Below the pieces are notes generated by a model. The model worked only from the letters and a program-made list of their open reading frames with translations. It was not told where the DNA came from and searched no databases. Below are positions 24,378-32,699 of a stretch of DNA of 58,709 nucleotides, piece by piece. The position numbers and the translations under genes were made by a program. Where the stretch lies: assembly GCA_017470815.1 (NCBI GenBank), contig JAFUXT010000013.1, positions 1 to 58,709 of the forward strand, read 5' to 3'. Positions within the stretch are counted from its first letter, which is position 1, and each line of letters opens with the position of its first letter. The stretch is from a bacterium. GTDB taxonomy: Bacteria; Cyanobacteriota; Vampirovibrionia; Gastranaerophilales; Gastranaerophilaceae.

Positions 24378-25727
24378 CTATATGCCTTTTCTTTTATAAA
24401 AATCTTCAATAAATCCTGTGTTAAAGTTACCGCTTATAAACACTTCATCTTCAATAATTGCCTGATGGAACGGAATTGTTGTTTCAACACCTGTTACAAC
24501 ATATTCTTTCAATGCACGGTACATTCTTCTGCGTGCTTCATTTCTATCCCTGCCCCAGCATATTAATTTTCCTATCATAGAATCATAATAAGGCGGAATA
24601 GCATAATCCTGATAAACGTGAGAATCAACTCTTATCCCGAATCCGCCCGGAGCCAAGTAACCTGAAATTACACCCGGATTTGGCATAAAATCTTTTCTTG
24701 GATCTTCAGCATTGATACGACATTCGATAGCGTGGCCTTTGAGTTGAATATCGTCCTGAGTGTAATGAAGTTTTTCGCCTGATGCAACATAGATTTGCTC
24801 TTTTACGATATCAACATTAGAAATCATTTCGGTAACACAATGTTCAACCTGAACTCTTGTATTCATTTCCATAAAGTACCATTTGCCGTCATGATCAAGC
24901 AAAAATTCACATGTTCCTGCCCCTTCATAGTTTATAGCCTTAGCCGCACGAACAGCCGCCGCACCCATCTGCGCTCTTGTTTCCTCATCAATAGCCGGAG
25001 ATGGGGCTTCTTCCAGCAATTTTTGATGTCGTCTTTGGATAGAACAATCTCTTTCTCCCAAATGAACAACATTACCAAAACTGTCACCTAAAATCTGTAC
25101 CTCAATATGTCTTGGGTTTTCAAGGTATTTTTCGGCATAAACATCAGGGTTGCCAAAGAAATTTTTCGCTTCAGACTGACAAAGTTCCATATTGATTTCA
25201 ACTTCTTCATCGCTTCTGCAAATTCTCATACCCTTACCACCGCCGCCTGCGGTTGCTTTAAGGATAATCGGATAACCTACACGATTAGCAAACTCTTGCA
25301 CTTCTTCAACAGTTTTAACAATCCCCGTTCCGGGAGTAACAGGAACATCATTTTCTATCATAGTTTTACGGGCAGTCGCTTTATCGCCCATTTTGCGCAT
25401 TGCTTCACTACTCGGGCCGATAAATTTTATTCCCTGTTTTTCACAAATTTCGGCAAAATCGGCACGCTCCGACATAAATCCATACCCTGGGTGAATAGCA
25501 TCCGCACCTGATACCATTGCAGCAGACATAATTGACGGTATATTCAAATAACTGTCAGCACTTTTTGCCGGCCCAACGCAAAATGCCTCTGTTGCCAATC
25601 TTACATGCAAAGAATTTGCATCTGCCTGAGAGTATATTGCAACAGTCGGAATCCCGATTTCTCTGCACGCTCTTATTATTCTGACTGCTATTTCGCCTCT
25701 GTTTGCGATTAAAACTTTTCTAAACAT
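24378..25727 (-). CDS. accC: Acetyl-CoA carboxylase, biotin carboxylase subunit
   Basis: 449 aa, standard size. MFRKVLIANRGEIAVRIIRACRE, the ATP-grasp loop KATAGGGGKGMR, HLGERDCSIQRRHQKL, EMNTRVQVEHCVTEM and the closing domain are all present. It carboxylates biotin on AccB with ATP and bicarbonate, the first step of fatty acid synthesis. AGAGGA lies 7 nt before ATG. It follows accB across a 192-bp repeat-filled gap; accA and accD are not in the window. Confidence 0.97.
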   Translation of the reverse strand: MFRKVLIANRGEIAVRIIRACREIGIPTVAIYSQADANSLHVRLATEAFCVGPAKSADSYLNIPSIMSAAMVSGADAIHPGYGFMSERADFAEICEKQGIKFIGPSSEAMRKMGDKATARKTMIENDVPVTPGTGIVKTVEEVQEFANRVGYPIILKATAGGGGKGMRICRSDEEVEINMELCQSEAKNFFGNPDVYAEKYLENPRHIEVQILGDSFGNVVHLGERDCSIQRRHQKLLEEAPSPAIDEETRAQMGAAAVRAAKAINYEGAGTCEFLLDHDGKWYFMEMNTRVQVEHCVTEMISNVDIVKEQIYVASGEKLHYTQDDIQLKGHAIECRINAEDPRKDFMPNPGVISGYLAPGGFGIRVDSHVYQDYAIPPYYDSMIGKLICWGRDRNEARRRMYRALKEYVVTGVETTIPFHQAIIEDEVFISGNFNTGFIEDFYKRKGI

Positions 25728-25753
25728 TTTTGTTCCTCTTTGTTATTTATAAT

Positions 25754-25773
25754 GGCGGGGCAGGTACCCCGCC
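25754..25773. repeat. GC-rich REP-like palindrome upstream of accC
   Basis: GGCGGGGCAGGTACCCCGCC, next to the accC leader. The same palindrome precedes accB (26408-26427). Confidence 0.75.
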
Positions 25774-25791
25774 CTATTATTCTATTCTTTT

Positions 25792-25884
25792 GTGAATTGT
25801 GAGTTGACCTTTACAAATTCAATTATTGTAAAATGTGCGATAGCAACGATAACAACTATTCACGACTCACATATCACAATTCAC
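25792..25884 (+). repeat. 93-bp MITE-like element with 11-bp terminal inverted repeats
   Basis: It begins GTGAATTGTGA and ends TCACAATTCAC, perfect inverted ends. The inside has GACCTTTAC, AAAATGTGCGATAGCAACG and ATAAC. Close copy at 26451-26543, diverged copy at 13351-13436. Confidence 0.75.
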
Positions 25885-25919
25885 AAATAGCATGATAAGA
25901 ACTTAATGCCTTACTGCCT

Positions 25920-26381
25920 TTATTCCACATACATCAGAACCTGACCGAATTCAACAGGTTGTCCGTCTTCAACGCAAACTTCAACAACCTTACCGGCAAC
26001 TTCTGATTTAATTTCGTTCATCATTTTCATTGCTTCAATAATACAAACAACATCGCCCTGCTTTACACTTCCCCCGACAGAAACAAACGGTGCGCTGTCT
26101 GGTGACGGAGCCATATAAAATGTTCCAACCATTGGTGATGTAATCGGTGTTCCCGATTTCTTTTCTTCTTTTGCTTCTGACGGTGCTTCAATCGGAGCAG
26201 ATGCAGGTGCGCTGACCGGTTGAACGGCAGGTGTGCTGATTGCAACTGCAGGTGCTGAAGAAACTATTACATCTTTTCTGATTGTAATAGCCTGTTCGCC
26301 GTCTTCTAAAGAAATTTCGGACAAATCCTGTTCTTTAATTATTTTTGCAAGTTTTTCTATATAATCTGTTTCAAATTTCAT
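25920..26381 (-). CDS. accB: Acetyl-CoA carboxylase, biotin carboxyl carrier protein
   Basis: 153 aa. The C-terminal biotinyl domain has EAMKMMNEI with the biotinylated Lys; [22 protein letters not shown] precedes it. An Ala/Pro-rich linker (residues ~40-72) joins it to the helical N-terminus. It carries biotin between AccC and the carboxyltransferase. An AGAGGG site precedes ATG. The efp-accB-accC order is common in cyanobacteria. Confidence 0.96.
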   Translation of the reverse strand: MKFETDYIEKLAKIIKEQDLSEISLEDGEQAITIRKDVIVSSAPAVAISTPAVQPVSAPASAPIEAPSEAKEEKKSGTPITSPMVGTFYMAPSPDSAPFVSVGGSVKQGDVVCIIEAMKMMNEIKSEVAGKVVEVCVEDGQPVEFGQVLMYVE

Positions 26382-26407
26382 TTTTATCCCTCTTTATTAT
26401 TTATAAT

Positions 26408-26427
26408 GGCGGGGCAGGTACCCCGCC
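26408..26427. repeat. GC-rich REP-like palindrome upstream of accB
   Basis: Same 20-bp palindrome as at 25754-25773, in the same position relative to the start codon. Confidence 0.75.
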
Positions 26428-26450
26428 CCATTATTCTATTTTCGTGAATA

Positions 26451-26543
26451 GTGAATTGTGAATTGACCTTTACAGATTCAATAAATGTAAAATGTGCGAT
26501 AGCAACGATAACGACTATTCACGATTCACATCTCACAATTCAT
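26451..26543 (+). repeat. Second copy of the 93-bp MITE-like element
   Basis: GTGAATTGTGA at the left end and TCACAATTCA at the right. It is highly similar to 25792-25884 along its whole length and, like it, lies immediately beyond the GC-rich palindrome. The whole ~150-bp block upstream of accB duplicates that upstream of accC. Confidence 0.75.
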
Positions 26544-26554
26544 TTAGTTTTAGT

Positions 26555-27112
26555 TTACACTCTATCCAAATATTCGTTAGTTCTTGTATCAACTCTGATG
26601 ATATCACCGTTTGCAACAAAGAACGGAACATTCACTACTGCGCCTGTTTCCAAAGTTGCAGGTTTTGTACCACCCTGAGAAGTGTTACCTTTTTCTGATG
26701 GTGGAGTATCAACAACTTCAAGTTCAACATGAGGCGGAATGTCAACACCGATAACTTTACCTTCATGTAATAAAATCATTACATTCATGTTTTCTTTAAG
26801 GTATTTTTTACCATCACCTACCTGAACTTCTGATACATGCAACTGATCATAAGTTTCGTTATCCATCATTACATAATCAGAACCTTCTTTATATAAGTAC
26901 TGCATTTCGCGTCTGTCTAATGTTGCTTTTGCAACTTTTTCACCCGCTCTGAAAGTTTTTTCAACAACTTGACCTGTCATTACATTTTTCAATTTTGAAC
27001 GAACAAATGCAGAACCTTTACCCGGTTTAACATGCAAAAATTCAACAACTGACCATAAGCCGTTATCGAGTTCTATTGTCAAACCTGTCTTAAAATCGTT
27101 TACTGAAATCAT
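26555..27112 (-). CDS. efp: Elongation factor P
   Basis: 185 aa. Three beta-barrel domains as in bacterial EF-P. The loop [12 protein letters not shown] contains K32, the position modified in many species; [22 protein letters not shown] and [22 protein letters not shown]...YLDRV are canonical. It relieves ribosome stalling at polyproline. A GGGG ribosome site precedes ATG. It heads the efp-accB-accC block, separated from accB by repeats. Confidence 0.97.
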   Translation of the reverse strand: MISVNDFKTGLTIELDNGLWSVVEFLHVKPGKGSAFVRSKLKNVMTGQVVEKTFRAGEKVAKATLDRREMQYLYKEGSDYVMMDNETYDQLHVSEVQVGDGKKYLKENMNVMILLHEGKVIGVDIPPHVELEVVDTPPSEKGNTSQGGTKPATLETGAVVNVPFFVANGDIIRVDTRTNEYLDRV

Positions 27113-27201
27113 ATTTTTCCCCTTTTTTAAAAGTAAAATCTTTCTTTGTGAATAAATATTATCATAAAGTTAGTATTTTTTCAAAAATTTAGGTTAAGTT
27201 G

Positions 27202-28032
27202 TTACATATCCAACCCTAAATCGAGTGCAGGTGCTTTTGCGACAATAGCACTTGAAGATATAATATCAACTCCGCACTGTGCAATAGAACGAACCGTATT
27301 CAAATTCACATTCCCGCTTGCTTCGACAATCGCCCTGTGGTCAATGAGTTTTACTGCCTCTTTCATAGTTTCCAAATCCATATTATCAAGCATAATAATA
27401 TCGACTCCCAACGGTAACGCTTCTTTCACCTGCTCTATTGTGTCACATTCGAGTTCTATTTTGTGAGCATGAGATAAGTTTGCCTTAACAGTTTTGACTG
27501 CATTTGTAACTCCGCCTGCTACCTGAATATGATTATCTTTAATCATTGCACAATCAGAGAGATTAAATCTGTGCAACGCACCGCCGCCGCATTTGACCGA
27601 ATACTTTTCAAATGCTCTGAAATTCGGTGTGGTTTTTCTTGTATCAACAATTTTGCATGGCAATTCACCTATTGCATCTTGGTATTTTCTTGTTTCTGTT
27701 GCAATACCGCTCATTCTTTGAATATAGTTTAGCGAAACTCTTTCGCCAAGCAAAATATATTTTGCAGGACCTTTAATTTGTGCAAGAACATCGCCTTTGT
27801 GAATTTTATCTCCATCTTTGAATAAAAGTTTTACTTCAATCTTATCGGATAAAACCTTAAAAACCGTTTTAAATACTTCAAGACCGCAAACGACACCCTC
27901 AACTCTTGATGTCAGTTTTGCCTCAAAAATTTTATCTTCACCTACAATACTTTCTGTCGTAACATCACCAAAACCAATATCCTCTTGAAGTGCTTTTTTA
28001 ACATGTTCTTCCACATAAAAACTGCTTAACAT
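27202..28032 (-). CDS. nadC: Quinolinate phosphoribosyltransferase (nicotinate-nucleotide pyrophosphorylase)
   Basis: 276 aa. EDIGFGDVTTE at the N-terminus, ERVSLNYIQRMSGIAT, IVDTRKTTPNFRAFEKYSVKCGGG, HRFNLSDCAMIKDNH, ELECDT and IMLDNM are family motifs. It converts quinolinate and PRPP to nicotinate mononucleotide. nadB lies upstream on the same strand, but the candidate toxin-antitoxin locus separates them; nadA is not in the window. An AGAGGG site precedes ATG. Confidence 0.96.
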   Translation of the reverse strand: MLSSFYVEEHVKKALQEDIGFGDVTTESIVGEDKIFEAKLTSRVEGVVCGLEVFKTVFKVLSDKIEVKLLFKDGDKIHKGDVLAQIKGPAKYILLGERVSLNYIQRMSGIATETRKYQDAIGELPCKIVDTRKTTPNFRAFEKYSVKCGGGALHRFNLSDCAMIKDNHIQVAGGVTNAVKTVKANLSHAHKIELECDTIEQVKEALPLGVDIIMLDNMDLETMKEAVKLIDHRAIVEASGNVNLNTVRSIAQCGVDIISSSAIVAKAPALDLGLDM

Positions 28033-28142
28033 AATATTTCCCTCTTTATTTATCTGCTGAATGTATTTTTAGGTAACTATATAGAATTTACCACAAAAAT
28101 ATAAAAATTTAGGGATATATATTTAAAGCAAATTTGAATACA

Positions 28143-28176
28143 CAATAAAAACGATTTAGTTGTGACTTAATCGTTT
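28143..28176 (-). terminator. Minus-strand intrinsic terminator
   Basis: Stem AAACGATT/AATCGTTT; on the minus strand it is followed by TTTTATTG. It would end nadB-side or antisense transcripts before nadC. Confidence 0.6.
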
Positions 28177-28186
28177 GCGTTTCAGA

Positions 28187-28215
28187 TTTACACACATATA
28201 TATTTATAATACAAT
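28187..28215 (+). promoter_or_regulatory. Sigma70-type promoter of the small toxin-like gene
   Basis: TTTACA (28187-28192), 17-nt spacer, TACAAT (28210-28215); five of six consensus bases in each hexamer. Predicted +1 near 28222, giving a ~75-nt structured 5' leader. Confidence 0.6.
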
Positions 28216-28295
28216 CTGATTAGGGTAGTACCACCAGCCTTTGCCCACACACGTATTTTACTAAGAAATCGGTGGCGAGGAAGGAGGGTAACGCT

Positions 28296-28370
28296 ATGAT
28301 TGACAAAATAATAATGCTACTCGTAGCATTAACAACGCTCGTAGTAGCATTAAATTTGTTCATGAAATAG
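28296..28370 (+). CDS. 24-aa hydrophobic peptide, candidate type I toxin
   Basis: The ORF begins MIDKIIMLLVALTTLV and ends NLFMK, a single hydrophobic segment (residues ~5-23) with charged ends, the format of type I toxins such as TisB, Fst or Ibs. The strong AGGAGG site (28282-28287) lies 8 nt before ATG. The upstream sequence GGTGGCGAGGA (28271-28281) can pair at 10 of 11 positions with TCCTCGACACC (28385-28395) beyond the stop, a long-range stem next to the ribosome site. A convergent antisense promoter lies downstream. No sequence homologue is recognised; toxicity is inference. Confidence 0.6.
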   Translation: MIDKIIMLLVALTTLVVALNLFMK

Positions 28371-28426
28371 GGTACTAAGTGAAGTCCTCGACACCTTTAG
28401 CGAGTCTGTCGGGGGCTTCCCCCTAT
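28307..28426 (-). ncRNA. Candidate antisense RNA antitoxin
   Basis: Predicted from a near-consensus promoter at 28433-28461 to the hairpin AATGCTAC/GTAGCATT (28313-28330), followed on the minus strand by ATTATTTTG. The ~120-nt RNA would be fully complementary to the 3' two thirds of the toxin ORF and its 3' UTR, including the long-range pairing arm at 28385-28395. It would start with the hairpin GGGGG-aag-CCCCC. Confidence 0.55.
28411..28423 (+). terminator. Probable terminator hairpin of the toxin mRNA
   Basis: GGGGG-ctt-CCCCC followed by TATATTCACATTATTT. The same hairpin would form the 5' end of the antisense RNA. Confidence 0.5.
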
Positions 28427-28432
28427 ATTCAC

Positions 28433-28461
28433 ATTATTTACTATAACCCTTATTTTGTCAA
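28433..28461 (-). promoter_or_regulatory. Near-consensus antisense promoter
   Basis: Minus strand TTGACA (28456-28461), 17-nt spacer, AATAAT (28433-28438). It is the best sigma70 promoter match noticed in the window. It points into the toxin gene. Confidence 0.7.
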
Positions 28462-28537
28462 GTGTTGTGGCTGAAATTCGTTAAAACATACGGCTATTCT
28501 GTGGTATATAAACTACCTAATACTATATGAGTTACAT

Positions 28538-30106
28538 TTATTTGCTAATTTCACTATGATGTGCGACTGCATCTGTCTGTAAATAATCTGTTCTGTAATG
28601 TGCACCTCTTGATTCTTTTCTTTGCAGAGCCGATTTTGCTACGAGTTTTGCCGTAATCAACATATTGCGCAATTCATATTCTTCAATATTGGCACACAAT
28701 TCAGACTTATTAAACTCATTTTCTATTTGTTCAATATCTTTTAGCGCCTGATTTATAGAATCTGCGTTTCTGAAAATTCCAACATTTTGCCACATAGTTG
28801 TTTGTAGTGCGGTCTTGAGGTTTTGAAAATTACCCCCCTTCGAAATCGAAGATTTCGGTTCCCCCTCAAGGGGGGCACATAATTTGTAGGTCGGCGCAAC
28901 AACGCCAACATTATTTTTCAAATACTCAGCCGTTTTGTATGCACAGACTACACATTCAAGCAAAGAATTGCTTGCAAGACGATTTGCACCATGCAAACCT
29001 GTTGAAGCAACCTCCCCGATTGCAAAAAGATTTTTGACTGATGTTTCGCCGTTCAAATCCGTCTTTATTCCGCCCATAAAATAGTGCGCCACAGGTGATA
29101 CGGGGATTAAATCTTTTTCTATATCAATTCCTGATTGCAAACATTTTTTTGTGATAGTAGGAAATCGTTTCTTCGGATTTTCAAGTTTTGTTGCATCAAG
29201 ATAAACACAAGACGAATTTGTTTTCTGCATCTGCGTATAATTTGCCCTTGCCACAATATCGCGCGGCGCAAGTTCTTCACGCTTGTCATAATCTTTCATA
29301 TAATAATAACCGTTTTTATCGCAAAGTTTTGCCCCTTCGCCTCTGACTGCTTCACTAATCAGAAATCTGTTTTGTTGTTCTTTATCGTCAAGTGCCAAAG
29401 CGGTCGGATGAAATTGAACAAATTCCATATCTCTTAAAACCGCACCCGCTCTGTACGCAAGTGCAAACCCGTCACCTGTTGCACAAGCAGGATTTGTTGT
29501 ATATTTATAAATTTGTCCCAATCCGCCTGTTGCAAGTATTACAGCATCCGAATTTATTTGTTCATAATCTCCGTCAAAACAAATTAAACCGTTACAAACA
29601 TTATTTTCAACAAGTAAATCAACAACTGCAGTATTTTCACGCACTTCAATATTTTTATTTTCTTTTACGGCTTTTACAAGTGCAATTTCCATCTCTCTGC
29701 CCGTTGCATCTCCGCCGGAATGTAATATTCTGCGAACACTGTGTGCCGCTTCTTTTGTCAGTTTAAAATTTCCGTTTTCATCTCTGTCAAACTGAACCCC
29801 AAAGTCAAGCAAATCTTTTACAACCCTATCTGAATTTTCGCTGATAAATTTGACGGTATTTTCGTCATTTAACCCTGCACCGGCAACAAGGGTGTCTTTT
29901 ATATGTGATTCTACGCTATCGGCATTATTATCTTTTAAAACCGCAACCATTCCGCCCTGTGCATAATATGAGTTACTTTCGCCAAGAGTCGATTTTGTAA
30001 TCAGCAAAATTTTTGAACCAAAACAATTTTGTTCCAATTTTAATGCGGTATATAAACCTGAAATTCCGCTCCCTACTATTACTGCTGAATATTTTGACTT
30101 TTCCAT
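28538..30106 (-). CDS. nadB: L-aspartate oxidase with in-frame repeat insertion
   Basis: 522 aa. FAD motif IVGSGISGLYTALKLE at the N-terminus, then SYYAQGGMVAV, HSGGDATGREM, ATGGLGQIY, FVQFHPTAL, EAVRGEGA and RLASNSLLECVV. It oxidises aspartate to iminoaspartate for NAD synthesis. Residues ~398-425 (VGVVAPTYKLCAPLEGEPKS...) are encoded by two adjacent dispersed palindromes and fall in the linker between the FAD part and the C-terminal helices. TATAAA ends 6 nt before ATG and no Shine-Dalgarno is seen (leaderless candidate). Confidence 0.95.
   Translation of the reverse strand: MEKSKYSAVIVGSGISGLYTALKLEQNCFGSKILLITKSTLGESNSYYAQGGMVAVLKDNNADSVESHIKDTLVAGAGLNDENTVKFISENSDRVVKDLLDFGVQFDRDENGNFKLTKEAAHSVRRILHSGGDATGREMEIALVKAVKENKNIEVRENTAVVDLLVENNVCNGLICFDGDYEQINSDAVILATGGLGQIYKYTTNPACATGDGFALAYRAGAVLRDMEFVQFHPTALALDDKEQQNRFLISEAVRGEGAKLCDKNGYYYMKDYDKREELAPRDIVARANYTQMQKTNSSCVYLDATKLENPKKRFPTITKKCLQSGIDIEKDLIPVSPVAHYFMGGIKTDLNGETSVKNLFAIGEVASTGLHGANRLASNSLLECVVCAYKTAEYLKNNVGVVAPTYKLCAPLEGEPKSSISKGGNFQNLKTALQTTMWQNVGIFRNADSINQALKDIEQIENEFNKSELCANIEEYELRNMLITAKLVAKSALQRKESRGAHYRTDYLQTDAVAHHSEISK
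28831..28912 (-). repeat. Two adjacent palindromic repeats inside nadB
   Basis: On the minus strand a REP-like GTTGGCG...CGCCGACCTAC (to 28888) is followed by CCCCCCTTGAGGGGG and CGAAATCTTCGATTTCG, then GGGGGGTA. The second part is the same element as in cca. In frame, no stop codons. Confidence 0.8.
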
Positions 30107-30295
30107 ATTTTATTTATAGTCTTAGTGCCTTACTGCCTTTTTATAACTATACCCCAAACACTTCATTTTATCTATTAAATTTTTATTAAAATAAAAATCC
30201 AAAAATAACCTCTTAAAATAATAGTTGACCGTAATGACAAATGTAGGTTGGGGTTACTTATCAAGAGTTTCAATAATATTAAAAAAGGAGTAATT

Positions 30296-30964
30296 ATGAT
30301 TAATTCACCCATAAAATTAATGTTAGTAGAAGACCACAAACTTATGCGTGTCGGATTAAAATCCCTATTTGAACCTAAAGACGGAATGGAAGTAACATCT
30401 GAAGCACAATCAGGCAAAGATGCCATAGAAAAATTCCGTACAACTCATCCTGATGTAACACTTATGGATATCGGTTTGCCGGATATTGACGGAATAGAAG
30501 CAACAAAACAAATACTTGAATTAAATACTGATGCAAAAGTAATAATTCTTACCTCTCATTTAAGCGAAAAAGAAGTGATAGATTCACTTGAATCAGGTGC
30601 GCGAGCGTATGTAATGAAAGATATTAATACGGATATTTTAAAAATGGTTATCAAAACCATTAAACAAGGAGCAATGTGGATAGACCCGCTTGCAGTTCCA
30701 ATTTTGCGAGATAAAAACAGCGGACTTATCCCCCAAAGAAAAATGTCGCGTGCGATGTTTCGCAATCAGCACGCAGACCTTACCCAAAGAGAATATGAAG
30801 TTTTAAAACTAATCGTTGACGGCAAATCAAATAATGAAATAGCCGAAATTTTGACAATATCATCCCATACTGCAAAAGCACATGTTTGCAATATTATCCA
30901 AAAACTCCTTGTTGATGACAGAACTCAAGCCGCAGTTAAAGCGCTAAAGGAAGGACTCGTTTAG
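30296..30964 (+). CDS. NarL/FixJ-type response regulator (orphan)
   Basis: 222 aa from ATG 30296, which has a strong AAGGAG site 5 nt upstream. Receiver domain residues 5-125: acidic pair E12/D13, phospho-acceptor D58 (TLMDIGLPD), and the KD pair in AYVMKDI. The C-terminal LuxR-type helix-turn-helix spans ~160-220 (LTQREYEVLKLIVDGKSNNEIAEILTISSHTAKAHV). It should bind DNA as a phosphorylated dimer. No histidine kinase gene is adjacent. A partial REP (GTAGGTTGGGG) lies in the promoter region at 30243-30253. Its 3' end overlaps the convergent gene by 29 bp. Confidence 0.93.
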   Translation: MINSPIKLMLVEDHKLMRVGLKSLFEPKDGMEVTSEAQSGKDAIEKFRTTHPDVTLMDIGLPDIDGIEATKQILELNTDAKVIILTSHLSEKEVIDSLESGARAYVMKDINTDILKMVIKTIKQGAMWIDPLAVPILRDKNSGLIPQRKMSRAMFRNQHADLTQREYEVLKLIVDGKSNNEIAEILTISSHTAKAHVCNIIQKLLVDDRTQAAVKALKEGLV

Positions 30965-31265
30965 ACTGCTTGAAATTCATAATGTAATCGTGAACATTAC
31001 GGGCAATATAACCCTGCAAACTTCTGTCCGCATCTTTTAAGCACTCAAAAGCATAAAACACAGTTTTGTTGTAATCATACCAGCGTTTCATTGAATACTC
31101 TTTTAATTTTGCATCAAATTTGTGAGCATCAAAAATGTAGCCTGCTTTTTTGAGTTCTAACAAAATTTTTCCGGCAAATTTGATTCTGTCATCGCCAAAA
31201 GATGATTCAATGTTGCCAATCAGCAAATTAACATCCGGCGAAATCTCATACCAGCGTTTTTCCAT
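30936..31265 (-). CDS. Uncharacterised 109-aa protein
   Basis: Not recognised. Mostly helical and charged, with no signal peptide; KRWYEISPDV at the start and MKRWYDYNK at mid-length are similar to each other. A GGAG site about 8 nt upstream supports the ATG. The 29-bp 3' overlap with the response regulator leaves it some doubt, but length, codon use and ribosome site look real. Confidence 0.6.
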   Translation of the reverse strand: MEKRWYEISPDVNLLIGNIESSFGDDRIKFAGKILLELKKAGYIFDAHKFDAKLKEYSMKRWYDYNKTVFYAFECLKDADRSLQGYIARNVHDYIMNFKQSKRVLPLAL

Positions 31266-31375
31266 AATATTAACTCCGTTTCCCTTGGGTAAATATATCC
31301 TCTGTATATATTATCCAGCATGTTTTTTGAAATTTAAAGTCTAATTAAAAAGAATTAATATAAAAGTTTACAAAT

Positions 31376-31403
31376 AAAAAGTCCTCATTCCTGAGGACTT
31401 TTT
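31376..31403. terminator. Intrinsic terminator after nusA
   Basis: AAAAAGTCCTCA-ttcc-TGAGGACTTTTTT, symmetrical with T-runs on both strands. It ends the rimP-nusA operon 24 nt after the stop. Confidence 0.9.
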
Positions 31404-31426
31404 TAAATAGTCATTTATAATTAATA

Positions 31427-32677
31427 TTATTCTTCGCTTTCTTCTGATTCTTCAGCGGGTTTTTCAACTTGCATATCTTCTTCGTCTAATGCTTGCTGAT
31501 TCATTTCTTCTTCAATTTCTTGCTGAAGTTCTTCAGAATTCATAATATCATCAACTTCATTTTCTTCTTCATATTGAGGTTCTTGTTCATAATTTTGTGC
31601 TTCTGATTCTGCTCTTTCCATTTGAGAAGTCGATTTGATATCTATTTTCCAATTAGTCAATTTATGTGCAAGTCTGACATTTTGTCCTTCACGACCGATT
31701 GCAAGTGATAATTGATCATCAGGAACAACAACCAAGGCTTCGTGCGCTTCTTCATCATCAGCCATAATATCAACAGATACTACTCTTGCCGGTGAAAGTG
31801 CATTAACTATGTATTCAACAGGGTCTAAAGAATATCTGACAATATCAATTTTTTCGTTTTTAAGTTCGCTAACGATAGTCTGAATTCTTGCCCCTCTTGG
31901 ACCTATACATGCTCCAACGGAATCAACTTCAGGGTCATTTGACCAAACAGCAATTTTTGTTCTGTAGCCTGCTTCACGAGAAATTGATTTAATTTCAACA
32001 ATACCGTCTTCAATTTCCGGAACTTCAAGTTCAAATAATTCTCTGACGATTTCCGGATGAGCGTGAGAAACAATTACCTGCGGTAATCTTGTTGTTTCTT
32101 TTACATTAAGAACGAAAACTCTGATTCTGTTGCCGGGCTTATAAAATTCTCCCGGGATTTGTTCTTTTCTCGGCATAATTGCATCGATTTTGCCGATATT
32201 AACGATAACATTTCTTCTTTCATCAACTTTTTGAATAATACCAGTAATCAATGTACCTTTTTTATCCAAAAATTCATTCAAAACAAGATTTCTTTCTGCT
32301 TCTCTGATTCTTTGAGTAAGAACCTGATTTGCAGCCTGAGCGGCAATTCTGCCAAACTGTTCCGGAGTAACTTCCAATTTTACTTCGTCACCTAATTCAA
32401 CATCTTCGTCAATTTCTTTTGCATCTTTTAATGAAATTTCGTTATCTTCGTCTTCAACTTTTTTTACAACAGTTTTTCCTTTGAAGATACCGATTTCGCC
32501 ACCCTGTTCATCAAGAATTGCTTCAACATTTTCAATTTCTTTTACTCTTAAATGTTTTTTGTATGCCGCAACCATTGCATCACAAAGTGAAGATACAATA
32601 ACTTCTCTTGAAATACCCTTTTCTCTTTCTAATTCTTCAAAAACTTCGTTTAAGTTTCCTGCTCCGATTTTAATCAT
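31427..32677 (-). CDS. nusA: Transcription termination/antitermination factor NusA
   Basis: 416 aa. N-terminal polymerase-binding domain, S1 domain (LITGIIQKVDERRNVIVNIGKIDAIMPRKEQIPGE), two KH domains (GYRTKIAVWSNDPEVDSVGACIGPRGARI; LVVPDDQLSLAIGREGQNVRLAHKL). The last ~50 residues are an acidic Glu/Gln-rich tail in place of the E. coli repeats. It modulates RNA polymerase pausing. Downstream of rimP by 22 nt, with an AAAGGA site before ATG. Confidence 0.96.
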   Translation of the reverse strand: MIKIGAGNLNEVFEELEREKGISREVIVSSLCDAMVAAYKKHLRVKEIENVEAILDEQGGEIGIFKGKTVVKKVEDEDNEISLKDAKEIDEDVELGDEVKLEVTPEQFGRIAAQAANQVLTQRIREAERNLVLNEFLDKKGTLITGIIQKVDERRNVIVNIGKIDAIMPRKEQIPGEFYKPGNRIRVFVLNVKETTRLPQVIVSHAHPEIVRELFELEVPEIEDGIVEIKSISREAGYRTKIAVWSNDPEVDSVGACIGPRGARIQTIVSELKNEKIDIVRYSLDPVEYIVNALSPARVVSVDIMADDEEAHEALVVVPDDQLSLAIGREGQNVRLAHKLTNWKIDIKSTSQMERAESEAQNYEQEPQYEEENEVDDIMNSEELQQEIEEEMNQQALDEEDMQVEKPAEESEESEE

Positions 32678-32699
32678 TTTTATGTCCTTTCGTTTATTA

